From NCBI GenBank assembly GCA_013003715.1, contig JABDIN010000093.1, positions 1 to 64,000 of the forward strand: DNA of 64,000 nt. Direction: 5' to 3'. This document shows, one piece after another, positions 34,155 through 44,231 of this stretch; within the stretch, counting starts at the first letter, position 1; each line of letters begins with the position of its first letter. Made by a program: the position numbers and the translations under genes. The DNA is from Desulfobacteraceae bacterium (GTDB lineage: Bacteria; Desulfobacterota; Desulfobacteria; Desulfobacterales; Desulfosarcinaceae). A model generated the notes under the pieces. The model ran no database searches. It was given only the letters and a program-made list of their open reading frames with translations, and was not told the DNA's origin.

Positions 34155-35249
34155 ATGAGTGCTGAAATCACCATTACCGGTTTAACCAAAAATTACGGGC
34201 GGATGAAAGCCCTGGACGATATAACGATTACCTTCCGGGACGGGGAGTTCCTTGTCCTTCTCGGTCCTTCGGGTTGTGGAAAGACGACATTGCTGCGGTG
34301 TATCGCCGGATTGGAAACACCGGATGCCGGAGAAATCCGCATCGGTGGTGAAATTGTATTTTCGGCGGATCAACATATTTTCACACCGCCCGGCAAGCGA
34401 AACCTGGGGATGGTTTTTCAAAGTTACGCCCTGTGGCCCCATATGACGGTTTACGATAATATCGGTTTCGGATTGAACCTCCAATCCATTCCCCGCCAGG
34501 AGATTCCGGCCAGAATCACATCCGTACTCAAAGATCTGGCCATGACCGGACTCGAAAACCGTTACCCTTCCGAGCTGTCCGGCGGTCAGCAGCAGCGTGT
34601 GGCCGTGGCGCGGTTGCTGGCGGCAAGGCCTCAGTTGTTCTTAATGGACGAGCCGCTCTCGAATCTTGACGCCCGTCTGCGTGTGGACATGCGCGCTGAA
34701 CTCAAAAGGCTTCATCACGACATCAAGGTGACCACGGTCTATGTCACCCACGATCAAACCGAGGCGCTCACCATGGCCGACCGGGTCGTCATTATGCGGG
34801 ACGGGCGGATCATGCAGGCAGGATCGCCCCATGAGATTTACGCCCGCCCGGCGAATCTGTTCACGGCGGAATTCATCGCCATGCCCCAGATCAATATTTT
34901 ACCGGTGGTCCTTGAACAGCTCGATGACGGCATCTCCTGTATCATAGCGGATTATCAAGTCCGTATGCAGCGTCAGCTGCCCGAATGCAAGGTGCTGGCC
35001 GCCGTCCGGCCTGAAAACATCCGCATACATCCGGCGGCCGTACCCGGCGCCGTTGAATTCAAGATTTACTCCGTACTCCCGGCCGGTCCTGAAACTTTCT
35101 ATGACCTGAAGCGGGACACTACCCGGCTTATGGTGAGGGATGTGAACGCCCGGAATCTTGAAATGGATCAGACCGTATGGATTGAATTCGATATCGGGAC
35201 CATTAATTATTACGACGAGGAGAATGGCGAACCCGTTCTCCTTGAATAG
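34155..35249 (+). CDS. ABC transporter ATPase (PotA/FbpC type)
   Basis: 364 residues. Walker A GPSGCGKT (37-44), Q loop FQSYALWPHM, signature LSGGQQQR, Walker B LFLMDEP, D loop SNLDARL and switch histidine VTHDQTEA are all present. The C-terminal 120 residues form a TOBE/OB regulatory domain (LAAVRPENIRIHP). It drives the fused permease encoded upstream. The YALWPHMTVYDNIGFGL segment is typical of the ferric iron, putrescine and 2-aminoethylphosphonate importer subgroup. Confidence 0.95.
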   Translation: MSAEITITGLTKNYGRMKALDDITITFRDGEFLVLLGPSGCGKTTLLRCIAGLETPDAGEIRIGGEIVFSADQHIFTPPGKRNLGMVFQSYALWPHMTVYDNIGFGLNLQSIPRQEIPARITSVLKDLAMTGLENRYPSELSGGQQQRVAVARLLAARPQLFLMDEPLSNLDARLRVDMRAELKRLHHDIKVTTVYVTHDQTEALTMADRVVIMRDGRIMQAGSPHEIYARPANLFTAEFIAMPQINILPVVLEQLDDGISCIIADYQVRMQRQLPECKVLAAVRPENIRIHPAAVPGAVEFKIYSVLPAGPETFYDLKRDTTRLMVRDVNARNLEMDQTVWIEFDIGTINYYDEENGEPVLLE

Positions 35250-35298
35250 CACGATCGCCTGTAGTGAACATGAAACGTAAAACCAGGAGGAGGCTCAA

Positions 35299-36489
35299 AT
35301 GAAAGGAAAATACGTATTGGCAATTGTCATCAGTTTTTTTATCCTGTTGGCCGGTCAAGCGCTGGCCGCCGACAAAGCACAAACCACGTGGTTGAAAACA
35401 GCGGGGCTTGGCGAATACACACCGGCGACCCAGGACTGGAAAGCCATCGAAAAGGCGGCGAAAAAAGAAGGCAAAGTCGTCATTTACTCGTTGTCATCTA
35501 GAATCTTCAATCTGCAAGAGGAATTCAAGAAAAAATATGGGATTGAAATCGTCGCTTTCGATCTCTCCTCCGGTATTCAGCTCGAACGTTTCAGGCGCGA
35601 GCATAAAGCCGGCCGGTACACGGTGGATGTTCTGTTTAACAGGGATATCCCGGTGATTCTGAATGAGTTTCTCCCCAAAAAATTGGTATGGAATTTCGTA
35701 CCGGCCAATATGGCGCCCCTGCTCGATGCCGATGAAAAACAGCCCATTTTGATTCAGCGCTGGAGCAGCCGTGTCGTGTTTTACAATCAGACCCTAAACC
35801 CGGACAAACCGCCGGTGAACAGCCTATGGGACCTGACCCGCAAGGAGTGGGAGGGAAAAGTCCTGCTGCCGGATCCGTTGACCAGTGCGGAAGACGCGAA
35901 TATGTTTCAGACCATCCTTCAGCATCCGGCTGAGATGGCCGCCAGTTATCGGAAGGAGTTCGGAAACGCCATCGTCATTTCAGACGAATTGAAGGAGGTG
36001 ACCAAGGATCTGGGTATTGAACCTGATGCGGCCAAAGAGTGGCTGCACCGGGTGTTGAAAAACAAACCCATTTTTATCGGTTCCACCACCACCGTGTTTA
36101 AGAACATCGGTGATGTAAAGCAAAAGAATCCACCCGTGGGTATCACTACTTACAGCAAGATCAGATCCAACAAGGAGGGCGTCCTCAATGCCCAGCCGGT
36201 TTTCGATCTGGAACCGGTGGCGGCGGTCTCATCGGCGGTGACCCTTCTGATTGCCGACCGCGCACCGCATCCCAATGCGGCCAAACTGCTCATCCGGTAC
36301 ATGATGGAGGACGGTTTCAAACCATGGGATGTCCAGGGTGATTATGCGGCCCGCAGCGATGTCATGGCCGAACAGGTGAGCAAGTACGGTGGCCCCTCGT
36401 TCCAGGATCTATCGAAATGGATCGTGGATCCTGACTACATAAATGATACCAAATATGAATTTTTACAACTATTTATCAACCTGAGATAG
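35299..36489 (+). CDS. Extracellular solute-binding protein (Fe3+/aminoethylphosphonate family)
   Basis: 396 residues with a signal peptide ending near GQALAA-DK (24). The mature domain is a family 1/6 solute-binding protein: EGKVVIYSLSS, a long N lobe, AAKLLIRYMMEDG near the C terminus. The two-tyrosine ferric site of FbpA is not evident, so the ligand may be an anion such as a phosphonate or a metal chelate. AGGAGGAGG precedes the ATG, the strongest ribosome site of the operon, as expected for an abundant binding protein. A 16-bp hairpin follows the gene. Upstream regulation by a PhnD-type sensor would fit a phosphorus-related ligand, but this is inference. Confidence 0.88.
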   Translation: MKGKYVLAIVISFFILLAGQALAADKAQTTWLKTAGLGEYTPATQDWKAIEKAAKKEGKVVIYSLSSRIFNLQEEFKKKYGIEIVAFDLSSGIQLERFRREHKAGRYTVDVLFNRDIPVILNEFLPKKLVWNFVPANMAPLLDADEKQPILIQRWSSRVVFYNQTLNPDKPPVNSLWDLTRKEWEGKVLLPDPLTSAEDANMFQTILQHPAEMAASYRKEFGNAIVISDELKEVTKDLGIEPDAAKEWLHRVLKNKPIFIGSTTTVFKNIGDVKQKNPPVGITTYSKIRSNKEGVLNAQPVFDLEPVAAVSSAVTLLIADRAPHPNAAKLLIRYMMEDGFKPWDVQGDYAARSDVMAEQVSKYGGPSFQDLSKWIVDPDYINDTKYEFLQLFINLR

Positions 36490-36499
36490 GTCCATTCAA

Positions 36500-36542
36500 C
36501 TGGCGGCAACCCTGTATCCGTATTTTACAGGCTTGCCGCCAG
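36500..36542 (+). repeat. Long stable hairpin after the binding-protein gene
   Basis: CTGGCGGCAA (36500-36509) pairs with TTGCCGCCAG (36533-36542), then after one C-C mismatch CCTGTA pairs with TACAGG, giving 16 base pairs around a 9-nt loop. No T run follows. Such stems after a binding-protein gene often protect the upstream mRNA and reduce read-through. The glycerate kinase start is 50 bp further on. Confidence 0.6.
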
Positions 36543-36592
36543 GTCGGTGATGATCATGACACCGACATCGGAATTTAAAAAAGGGAACCCTC

Positions 36593-37756
36593 GTGACGCT
36601 TTGCATTCTCATTGCTCCTTCCGGATTTAAAGAAAGCCTGGGACCGTCTGATGTGGCCGATCATATTGAAACCGGCCTGTTGAAGTGCTCCCCGGATGTC
36701 CGTATTCTCAAGGCCCCCGTCGCCGACGGTGGTGAAGGTTTCACCAAAACCCTGATTGACGCCACCGGGGGGCGTATGTGCGCCACCGAGGTCATGGGTC
36801 CCACCGGTAAACCGGTGGCGGCGCATTATGGATTCACCGGCGGACGGTCCGGAATGAACACAGCGGTTCTGGAAATGGCTGCTGCGGCAGGCTTGCGCCT
36901 CGTACCGGCGGCGGATAGAAACCCGCTGAAAACCTCGACGCGAGGTGTGGGTGGACTGATCAAGGCCGCATTAGATGACGGCGCGAAGCGCATTCTCATC
37001 GGTTGCGGTGATTCCGGGACAAACGACGGCGGTATCGGCATGGCCCAGGCCCTGGGTATCCGGCTGCTCGATAAAAACGGACGAGAGCTTGGATGTGGCG
37101 GCGGTGAGTTGTCCCGGCTGCACGATATAGATATGGCCGACAGAGACCCGCGAATCGGCAGCGTCACCATTGATGTGGCCTGCAATTGGAAAAACATACT
37201 ATGCGGACCGGAAAGTGTTGCAAAGGTCTTCGGCCCCCAAAAAGGATCGGACCCAGCAATCACCGAACAGCTGGATATCGGTCTCGAGCGCCTGGCGGAA
37301 ATCATCGACGTCAAACTGGGTAAAGATGTCCGGTACATCCCCGGCGGTGGTGCGTCCGGTGGTCTGGGCGCAGGATTACACGCATTTCTCGATGCCGACC
37401 TTCACCCCTGGGTGGACATTGTCATGGACTATCTCCATGTCGACGAACTGATGAAGGCGGCGGATCTGGTCATCACCGCCGAAGGCGCCATCGATTTTCA
37501 AACCCGCTCGGGTAAAATACCGGCGGAAATCGCCCGCAGAGCCAAAAAATACCAGCTCCCCGTGGTGGTCCTGGCCGGCACCATCGGTAAGGATGCCCAG
37601 GTTAATTATGAAATCGGCATCGATGCCATGTCCGGCATCCTCGAAAAACCATGCGGTCTTCCCGAGGCCATCAAAAATACCCCGGAATTGTTGATCAATG
37701 CCGCCGAACGTCTCATGCGCATGATCCTCGCCATCCGGAAAATACCCCACCGATAA
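36593..37756 (+). CDS. Glycerate kinase (GarK/GlxK family)
   Basis: 387 residues. It phosphorylates D-glycerate to phosphoglycerate with ATP. Family motifs: the N-terminal IAPSGFKESL (7-16), ADGGEGF (about 45-51), the glycine-rich GCGDSGTNDGGIGMAQALG and the C-terminal VITAEGAIDFQTRSGKIP. The start codon is GTG at 36593 with AAGGGAA six bases upstream. It is the last gene before the second copy of the 130-bp repeat. Whether it belongs to the ABC operon is doubtful because of the strong hairpin between them. Confidence 0.93.
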   Translation: MTLCILIAPSGFKESLGPSDVADHIETGLLKCSPDVRILKAPVADGGEGFTKTLIDATGGRMCATEVMGPTGKPVAAHYGFTGGRSGMNTAVLEMAAAAGLRLVPAADRNPLKTSTRGVGGLIKAALDDGAKRILIGCGDSGTNDGGIGMAQALGIRLLDKNGRELGCGGGELSRLHDIDMADRDPRIGSVTIDVACNWKNILCGPESVAKVFGPQKGSDPAITEQLDIGLERLAEIIDVKLGKDVRYIPGGGASGGLGAGLHAFLDADLHPWVDIVMDYLHVDELMKAADLVITAEGAIDFQTRSGKIPAEIARRAKKYQLPVVVLAGTIGKDAQVNYEIGIDAMSGILEKPCGLPEAIKNTPELLINAAERLMRMILAIRKIPHR

Positions 37757-38265
37757 AACCCGGCATCCCATCAGGAAAACCGAATTTGTCATCTTTAATT
37801 CGGCATGGCATGAGATACTTTAAAATATGGGTATGCGTTGAGACACGGTCCGGTTATAATGTCAAATGACAAAATCCGAATGCCTAATCGCGGTAGGCTG
37901 TCGTTTTATCTTCACTTTATCGTCAAAGCGGTCCTTAAAAACAGACAGAATACCTTCATTTGACATTTGAGCTTTGTCATTGGACATTACCCGTGACATT
38001 ACCTGTTTTCCCCGGACACTGTTCCAACCCTGTCCTTTTTGCATGCGTTAGCCCCGGCTCTCCTACAACCCCGGCTTGCTTATCCAAATAAAATTTGATA
38101 GTTTCAGATCTTTGATCTTCGAACATAAGGTACTGAGGTGACGGCATAAACCTGCTGCCGGATCCAATTTGAAGTTTCGGGTGTATGGCCCGTAGCGCTT
38201 TCGCGGTTGACAATCATCCTGTCCTGGTGCCCCACAAGAATCTTTATGAGGAAACATAGTCACCC
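37757..38265. other. Intergenic region with repeat copy 2, about 510 bp
   Basis: It holds the second 130-bp repeat (37858-37988). The remainder (37989-38265) shows no ORF, tRNA or clear hairpin. A TTGACA at 38207-38212 lacks a good -10 at the right distance, so the promoter of the penicillin-binding protein gene is not resolved. Confidence 0.45.
37858..37988 (-). repeat. 130-bp inverted-end repeat, copy 2
   Basis: Begins AATGTCAAATGAC and ends TTGGACATT on the plus strand. Read on the minus strand it aligns over its full length with copy 1 at 28054-28183, including the identical GTGAAGATAAAACGACAG and the ATGAAGGTATTCT block. Differences are scattered substitutions, as in an old, once-mobile family. 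It lies between the glycerate kinase and PBP1A genes. Confidence 0.75.
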
Positions 38266-40671
38266 ATGGTAAAACCCAAATCAAAAAAAGAAATCATCAA
38301 AGACCGGGCCAAGAAAAAAAAGCGCGGGCTGCTATTCCATGTTATCAAGTGGGCATTGATATTGCTGATATTGGCCATGATCACCGCGGCTGTCACGGGT
38401 GTGGGTCTCTATTACACGCTAAGCCGTGGTTTGCCGAAAATCGAGTCCCTCACCGACTATCACCCGCCGATCATCACCACGGTATATTCGGATGATAACC
38501 AGAAAATTGCCGAATTCTTTCGGGAACGCCGTATCGTGGTCCCGATATATGAAATCCCGGAGCAATTGAAGCAGGCATTCATCTCGTCGGAGGATGACCG
38601 GTTTTATAAACACAAGGGTGTGGATTTTATCAGCATCCTGCGAGCATTTATCAAGAACCTGCAGGCCGGCGCCATTGTGCAGGGCGGCAGCACCATCACC
38701 CAGCAGATCACGCGCTCATTTCTGTTGACCCGCGAAAAAAAATACGACCGCAAGATCAAAGAGGCGATTCTCGCCTATCGTATTGAAAACACATTTACCA
38801 AGGATGAAATCCTCTATCTCTATTTAAACCAGATTTACCTTGGCCACGGTGCTTACGGGGTTCAGGCGGCCGCCGGCAATATATTCGGTAAGGCCGTGAA
38901 GGATTTGAATTTAGCGGAATGCGCCCTGCTGGCCGGATTGCCCCAGGCACCGGGCCGGTATTCTCCGTTTCATTATCCGGATCGAGCCAAACAACGTCAA
39001 ATTTACGTACTGAATCGAATGGTGGATGAAGGGTATATCACCAATCTGCAGGCCACCGAAGCCATCAATACCCCGATGGATATTAAAGCCCGCCGCAATA
39101 TTTACCTGGAAAAAGTGCCGATCTATACTGAACATGTCCGCCGCTATGTGGAAAATAAATATGGCCGGGAGACCCTGTATACCGAAGGATTGAACATCTA
39201 TACGGCGGTGAATATCGATATGCAGAAGGCGGCAAGACGGGAGGTAACCCGGGGTCTTCGGGACCTGGACCACCGTCAGGGTTATCGCGGCCCGATCAAA
39301 AATCTGGCCCCGGAAGAGATGGAGGCCTTCTCCCAAGGTATCATCGAATCCTTTGCGGAAAATCCATTGCTTGAAGGTGCACAAACCCAAGGTGTGGTTA
39401 TTCATGTGGATGATAAAGCCAACCAGACAACGGTTCGCATGGGCAATGAAAAAGGCATCATTCCCATGGAAAAGATGGAATGGGCCAGAAAGCCCAATCC
39501 CAATGTGCCCCATTATGCGGCCAAGGTCAAACGTCCCAGCCAGGTTCTCAAGGTAGGTGACGTCATCGAGGTGGCGCTGAAAACGCGGGATGAAAAATCC
39601 GGCATGTGGGATCTGTCCCTGGAACAAAAACCCGAATCCCAGGCGGCGCTCCTATGCATCGAGGCCGAAACCGGCCTGGTCAAAGTCATGGTCGGTGGCC
39701 GGGATTTCCTGGAAAGCCAGTTTAACCGGGCCATCCAGTCCAGGCGTCAACCCGGCTCCGCTTTTAAACCCATCATATACGCCGCTGCCCTGGACAAAGG
39801 TTATACAACGACCACTGAGATTATCGATTCACCGATTGTACTCAAAGACGATGCCCACGATTACACCTGGAAACCGAAAAATTATGGCAAGCGCTTCTAT
39901 GGTCCCACCATGTTGCGGAAAGCCCTGGCAAGTTCGAGGAATGTTGTTACCATTAAAATCCTTCAGGATATCGGTGTCGGTTATGTTATCGAATATGCAC
40001 GAAAAATGGGTATCGAATCCCATCTAAGCTCTGATTTATCCATTGCCTTGGGCTCCTCAGGAGTTTCCATGCTGGAGATCGTCGGTGCATATGCCATCTT
40101 CGCCAACCAGGGCTACTCGATTGAGCCCACCTTTGTGACCAAAATCGAAGACCGTTACGGCAACATACTGGAAGAAATGAATCCGGCGCGCACCAAGGTA
40201 ATCGAGGAAGAAACCGCTTATATCATGACCAACATTCTGGAAGATGTGGTACAGCGTGGCACCGGTCAGCGGGTAAAGGCCTTGAATCGACCGGTGGCCG
40301 GAAAGACGGGCACCACCAACAATTTATTCGACGCCTGGTTTGTGGGATTCACCCCCCAATACATTAGCGGGGTATGGGTGGGTAATGACTCCGATAAACC
40401 CCTCGGCACCGGTGAGACCGGATCCCGGGCCGCCAGTCCCATTTTCCTTGAATTCATGAAGGCCATCCACGAGGGAAAGCCCGTTCGTGTTTTTCCGGTA
40501 CCGGAAGGTGTCGTATTTGCCAAGATCGATGCCGACACCGGATTGCTGCCCATTCCCGAATCCAAGAACATCATCTTCGAATGCTTCAAGGAAGGCACCG
40601 TACCCACTGAATATACCAAGCAACCGGACGCCGTCACGGAGCCGGACGACTTTTTCAAAACAGACCTTTGA
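38266..40671 (+). CDS. mrcA: Class A penicillin-binding protein 1A
   Basis: 801 residues. A short basic cytoplasmic tail and one membrane helix (about 26-48) anchor a periplasmic glycosyltransferase 51 domain (about 75-250, with SSEDDRFYKHKGVD carrying the catalytic glutamate and GGSTITQQ), an OB-like insertion (about 330-440) and a transpeptidase domain (about 450-760) with the active serine in PGSAFKP, SxN in SSRNV and KTG in GKTGTTNN. It polymerises and cross-links peptidoglycan. GAGGAAA lies 11 bp before the ATG. Length and domain order fit PBP1A (ponA/mrcA). It appears monocistronic. Confidence 0.95.
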   Translation: MVKPKSKKEIIKDRAKKKKRGLLFHVIKWALILLILAMITAAVTGVGLYYTLSRGLPKIESLTDYHPPIITTVYSDDNQKIAEFFRERRIVVPIYEIPEQLKQAFISSEDDRFYKHKGVDFISILRAFIKNLQAGAIVQGGSTITQQITRSFLLTREKKYDRKIKEAILAYRIENTFTKDEILYLYLNQIYLGHGAYGVQAAAGNIFGKAVKDLNLAECALLAGLPQAPGRYSPFHYPDRAKQRQIYVLNRMVDEGYITNLQATEAINTPMDIKARRNIYLEKVPIYTEHVRRYVENKYGRETLYTEGLNIYTAVNIDMQKAARREVTRGLRDLDHRQGYRGPIKNLAPEEMEAFSQGIIESFAENPLLEGAQTQGVVIHVDDKANQTTVRMGNEKGIIPMEKMEWARKPNPNVPHYAAKVKRPSQVLKVGDVIEVALKTRDEKSGMWDLSLEQKPESQAALLCIEAETGLVKVMVGGRDFLESQFNRAIQSRRQPGSAFKPIIYAAALDKGYTTTTEIIDSPIVLKDDAHDYTWKPKNYGKRFYGPTMLRKALASSRNVVTIKILQDIGVGYVIEYARKMGIESHLSSDLSIALGSSGVSMLEIVGAYAIFANQGYSIEPTFVTKIEDRYGNILEEMNPARTKVIEEETAYIMTNILEDVVQRGTGQRVKALNRPVAGKTGTTNNLFDAWFVGFTPQYISGVWVGNDSDKPLGTGETGSRAASPIFLEFMKAIHEGKPVRVFPVPEGVVFAKIDADTGLLPIPESKNIIFECFKEGTVPTEYTKQPDAVTEPDDFFKTDL

Positions 40672-40775
40672 GAATGGACCTGAGGCGTGCTGCGGTTCAT
40701 TCATTCAGGGTGAAAGCGTTGGAAGCGCCTGAAAAGATAGTGAACAATCCCGATTAGACAGACCTGTTATCGGCC

Positions 40776-43235
40776 ATGAAACTTCGTAACATCCTTCGGG
40801 TATTGTCATACCTGGCGGTGATATCCGTATCTACTGCCGGATACGTCTACTATGCCAGTCTTGAAAAATTCGTGATTCGCCGGGCTGAGCAGCAGGCCGT
40901 TGACCGCCTGGAAAATGTACGAAAAAACCTGTCCGCCTACCTGTCGGCCAATATCCGTCCCGTTCGGGTAATGGCCGGCATGAACGAAATCAAAAGCCTT
41001 CTCTCGGACCCGACACGGTCCCGTGTTGATGCAGCCAATTCCATCCTCGATCATTTCAGATACACCCTCGAGGTGGAGGTCTGCTATGTGATGGATGCCG
41101 GCGGAAACACCATAGTATCTTCCAATCGATACGATCCGGACAGTTTTGTGGGCCAGAATTTCAGTTTCAGACCCTATTTTCAGGAGGCCATGCAGGGGTT
41201 GCCCAGCAATTACCTGGCCCTGGGCACGACGTCGGGCCGGCGCGGTGCATATTCAAGCTTCCCGATCTATCTGAACCACATGGATAAACCGGCGGGCGTG
41301 GCCGTGATCAAGGCCTCAATTTTCCTGGTGGAAAACGAGCTTGGTCCGGCCAATGGCGAAATAATCCTGGTTACCGATCCCAATGGCGTCATTTTTATCT
41401 CCAATCATGGGGATTGGCACTACCAGTTATTGTGGGATGCCCCCCCATCGGCGATCCACAACATCAGTGCATCACGGCAATTTGGTCAGGGACCTTGGAA
41501 TTGGATCGGTTTCAACCGAAAATCTAACCTGTATGCAGCGGATAAGGCCGGCACCGAATACATGATCCATGAAAAGGGCATTGACAATTACCCTGGATGG
41601 CGGATTGTCCATCTTCACAGCACGGCCGCCATTTCGAAAAATCTCTCGGATCCGGTGATCCGGATTACCCTGCCCATAATACTCGCCTTCTGTTTCCTTG
41701 TGGGGATATCCGTGTTCTTCCTCTACCAGAAAGCCACCGCGGAAATCCTGCAGCGAAAATCCGTTCAGAAAGCCCTGCAGCAGAGTGAAAACAGATATCG
41801 CTCCTTGTACCACCATACACCGGCCATGCTCCATTCCATAGATCCGGAGGGTTGCCTGCTCAGTGTCAGCGACTACTGGGTCGAACATCTCGGGTACGAC
41901 CGTGCGGAAGTCATCGGAAAACCCCTCACGGATTTCTACACCCCGGAATCGCGCGAGTATGCCCAAAATGTCGTTTTCAAGGAATTTTTCAGGACCGGTT
42001 TCTGTAAGGATATCCAATACCGGATCATACGGAAAAACGGAGACATCATCGACGTGCTGCTATCCGCCATTGCCGACCGGGATGAAGCCGGCAACATTGT
42101 CCGGTCCCTGGCAGTATCCATGGATGTGACGGAGCGGAACAAGGCCGTGGCAGCCCTCAAACAGGCCAAGGAGGCGTTAAGCCGCCATTCCGAGGAACTT
42201 GAACGACAGGTTCGAAAACGCACCCGGGAAATCACCGGGATTTTGGAATATACACCGGCCATGGTCTACATGAAAGACAAGGCCGGCCGGTACCTGTTGA
42301 TCAATTCCCGGTTTGAACAGATGTTCGGGCTCGTCAATGAAACCGTGCGGGGAAAAGCGGACCGGGATATATTGCCCCCGGATGTGGCCGACCAGTTTAC
42401 CCAGGGTGATCAGAAGGTCCTGGCCGAAGGCAAGTCCTGCCAGGTGGAAGAGCATATTCAACACAGTGACGGTCTGCACATTTATCTCAGTGTCAAATTC
42501 CCCATTTTTGACGGCGTCAGCAGGGTCAGCGGTGTGTGCGGCATTGCTACGGATATCACCGCCGTTAAAAAGGCCCAGGACCAACTCCGCCGGTTGTCCG
42601 GGGCCATCATGGACAACCAGGAAAAGGAACGTGCTTACATCGCACGCGAACTTCATGATGAGCTCGGCCAGGTGCTGACCGCCCTGCGCCTGGAATCGGT
42701 ATGGCTGCGGGAACGGCTGGAAAAAACAGATGATATCGCCGCGGGACGTGCCGGGACCATGTGCGATCTGATCGATGAATCCATTGAAGAGGTTCGCAGT
42801 ATGGCTATCCGCCTGCGGCCCGGCGTGCTGGATCACCTCGGGCTGGTGGACGCCCTCGAAGGGTTTACCGCGGATTTCGAGAAACGGTCGGAAATTTCGT
42901 GCATATTCGAGGTGGGCCGAATACCCGAACTCCAGGACACCGTTGCAACGGCAGCCTATCGGATCACCCAGGAGGCCCTGACCAATGTGGCCAGACACGC
43001 CCATGCCGGCCGGGTGGAGGTTCAGCTGAACTATGAAAATGAAAAATTGACCCTGGTGGTAAAAGACGACGGATGCGGTTTTGATCCCATGGACCTGGAC
43101 GATTCCCAGGGTCTTGGTGTGCTGGGTATGCGGGAACGCGCCGCCTTGATCAATGGACGCCTGGCCGTGGAGTCCCGGAAAGGAAAAGGGACGATGGTAA
43201 ACCTGCAGGTGGCGCTCACCGATAAAAGCGCCTGA
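40776..43235 (+). CDS. Sensor kinase with DctB-like periplasmic domain and NarL-type kinase core
   Basis: 819 residues. Membrane helices at about 8-27 and 298-318 bracket a double PDC/Cache domain. Its motif VSSNRYDPDSFVGQNFSFRPYFQEA (split by position: 115-139) and the following LGTTSGRRG are very like DctB, the C4-dicarboxylate sensor. Two PAS domains (about 335-455 and 485-600) follow, then a HisKA_3 helix with H627 in ARELHDELGQ and a short HATPase domain (DDGCGFDP, GLGVLGMRERA). True DctB has a HisKA core and an NtrC-type partner; here the same sensor type is joined to a NarL/NreB-type core. The partner is the LuxR-type regulator 16 bp downstream, and the next genes are a TAXI-TRAP transporter. 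Confidence 0.9.
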   Translation: MKLRNILRVLSYLAVISVSTAGYVYYASLEKFVIRRAEQQAVDRLENVRKNLSAYLSANIRPVRVMAGMNEIKSLLSDPTRSRVDAANSILDHFRYTLEVEVCYVMDAGGNTIVSSNRYDPDSFVGQNFSFRPYFQEAMQGLPSNYLALGTTSGRRGAYSSFPIYLNHMDKPAGVAVIKASIFLVENELGPANGEIILVTDPNGVIFISNHGDWHYQLLWDAPPSAIHNISASRQFGQGPWNWIGFNRKSNLYAADKAGTEYMIHEKGIDNYPGWRIVHLHSTAAISKNLSDPVIRITLPIILAFCFLVGISVFFLYQKATAEILQRKSVQKALQQSENRYRSLYHHTPAMLHSIDPEGCLLSVSDYWVEHLGYDRAEVIGKPLTDFYTPESREYAQNVVFKEFFRTGFCKDIQYRIIRKNGDIIDVLLSAIADRDEAGNIVRSLAVSMDVTERNKAVAALKQAKEALSRHSEELERQVRKRTREITGILEYTPAMVYMKDKAGRYLLINSRFEQMFGLVNETVRGKADRDILPPDVADQFTQGDQKVLAEGKSCQVEEHIQHSDGLHIYLSVKFPIFDGVSRVSGVCGIATDITAVKKAQDQLRRLSGAIMDNQEKERAYIARELHDELGQVLTALRLESVWLRERLEKTDDIAAGRAGTMCDLIDESIEEVRSMAIRLRPGVLDHLGLVDALEGFTADFEKRSEISCIFEVGRIPELQDTVATAAYRITQEALTNVARHAHAGRVEVQLNYENEKLTLVVKDDGCGFDPMDLDDSQGLGVLGMRERAALINGRLAVESRKGKGTMVNLQVALTDKSA

Positions 43236-43251
43236 AGAAAAAGAGGCTTCA

Positions 43252-43890
43252 ATGATCAAAGTACTCTTGGCGGATGATCACAGCATTGTTCGGGCCGGGT
43301 TGCGGCGGATTGTCGAGGAAAGTGGTGAGATGGAGGTTGTGGCCGAGGCGGATGACGGCCGGGAAGCCATTGCCAAGGTCCGCCGGTACCGTCCGGACGT
43401 GGCGGTGGTGGATATCTCCATGCCCGAACTGGACGGCCTGGAGGTCATCGATATATTAACCCGGGATTTTCCGGCACTACCGGTACTTGTGCTGACCATG
43501 CACAAAGAGGATCAGTATGTGATCAGGGCACTGGAAGCCGGGGCCATGGGTTACCTCACCAAACAATCCGCCCCCGAACAACTGGTGTCCGCCATTCGGA
43601 AAGTCCACAACGGTACCCGCTACATCACTGAAGCCGCAGCCGAATCCCTGGCGCTTCGTCTGGCCAAGGGGCGCCTCAACCAATCCGCCCTGGACACACT
43701 GTCCACGCGGGAGCTTCAGGTGCTTCGCCGGCTGGCCCTCGGACACACCAACCGCGAAATCGCCACCGCCTACAACATCAGCATCAAAACCGTGGACACC
43801 TACCGGTTCCGGTTACTGAAAAAGCTCGCGCTGCGCAATAATGCCGAAATTTCCAGATTCGCCATTCAGCATCACCTGGTGGAACCATAA
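43252..43890 (+). CDS. NarL/FixJ-family response regulator
   Basis: 212 residues: receiver (1-120) with D54 in VVDISMPELDG and K-containing YLTKQSAP, then a LuxR-type helix-turn-helix (about 145-205, LSTRELQVLRRLALGHTNREIATAYNISIKTVDTYR across 147-182). AGAGG precedes the ATG; the gene starts 16 bp after the kinase stop. It is the expected output of that kinase, and the TAXI-TRAP genes starting 340 bp downstream are its most likely target. Confidence 0.94.
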   Translation: MIKVLLADDHSIVRAGLRRIVEESGEMEVVAEADDGREAIAKVRRYRPDVAVVDISMPELDGLEVIDILTRDFPALPVLVLTMHKEDQYVIRALEAGAMGYLTKQSAPEQLVSAIRKVHNGTRYITEAAAESLALRLAKGRLNQSALDTLSTRELQVLRRLALGHTNREIATAYNISIKTVDTYRFRLLKKLALRNNAEISRFAIQHHLVEP

Positions 43891-44231
43891 TCCACAGGGT
43901 CCCGTTCGATATTTCTGAATGTTGAATAATCTGGCGGTTTGAATGGATTGGTCGTTTCGGATTTGCCGGTTGTAAGAATTTTTCTGACACTAAAATCAGA
44001 ATTCCACGAATTGATTCCACACGGACCTGTTGGTAGGCTCTGTTCATAAATTCCCTTTTTCACGAGCAGATAATTGACACCGGTTCCGGCAATCCGCCGG
44101 CGAAAACCGCGTGTACACGCCTTTGGCTATCAACGGTAAATTAAAAAAATCCTGACGCCGGTCCACGGGAATCTTCATGTCCGGCTTGGCTCGCGTCCGG
44201 GTCCACAAAAACGAAACAGGAGGTATCAACC
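43891..44231. other. Intergenic region before the TRAP operon, 341 bp
   Basis: No gene is seen. It should contain the transporter promoter and the sites of the NarL-type regulator. A small inverted repeat TTCTGA-N9-TCAGAA (around 43980-44001) is present, but I see no convincing promoter; no sigma-54 pattern is found. Confidence 0.35.

Noticed and set aside
43891-44231. Sigma-54 promoter before the TRAP operon
   Set aside because: No GG-N10-GC with matching flanks was found; the nearest candidates lack one of the two doublets.
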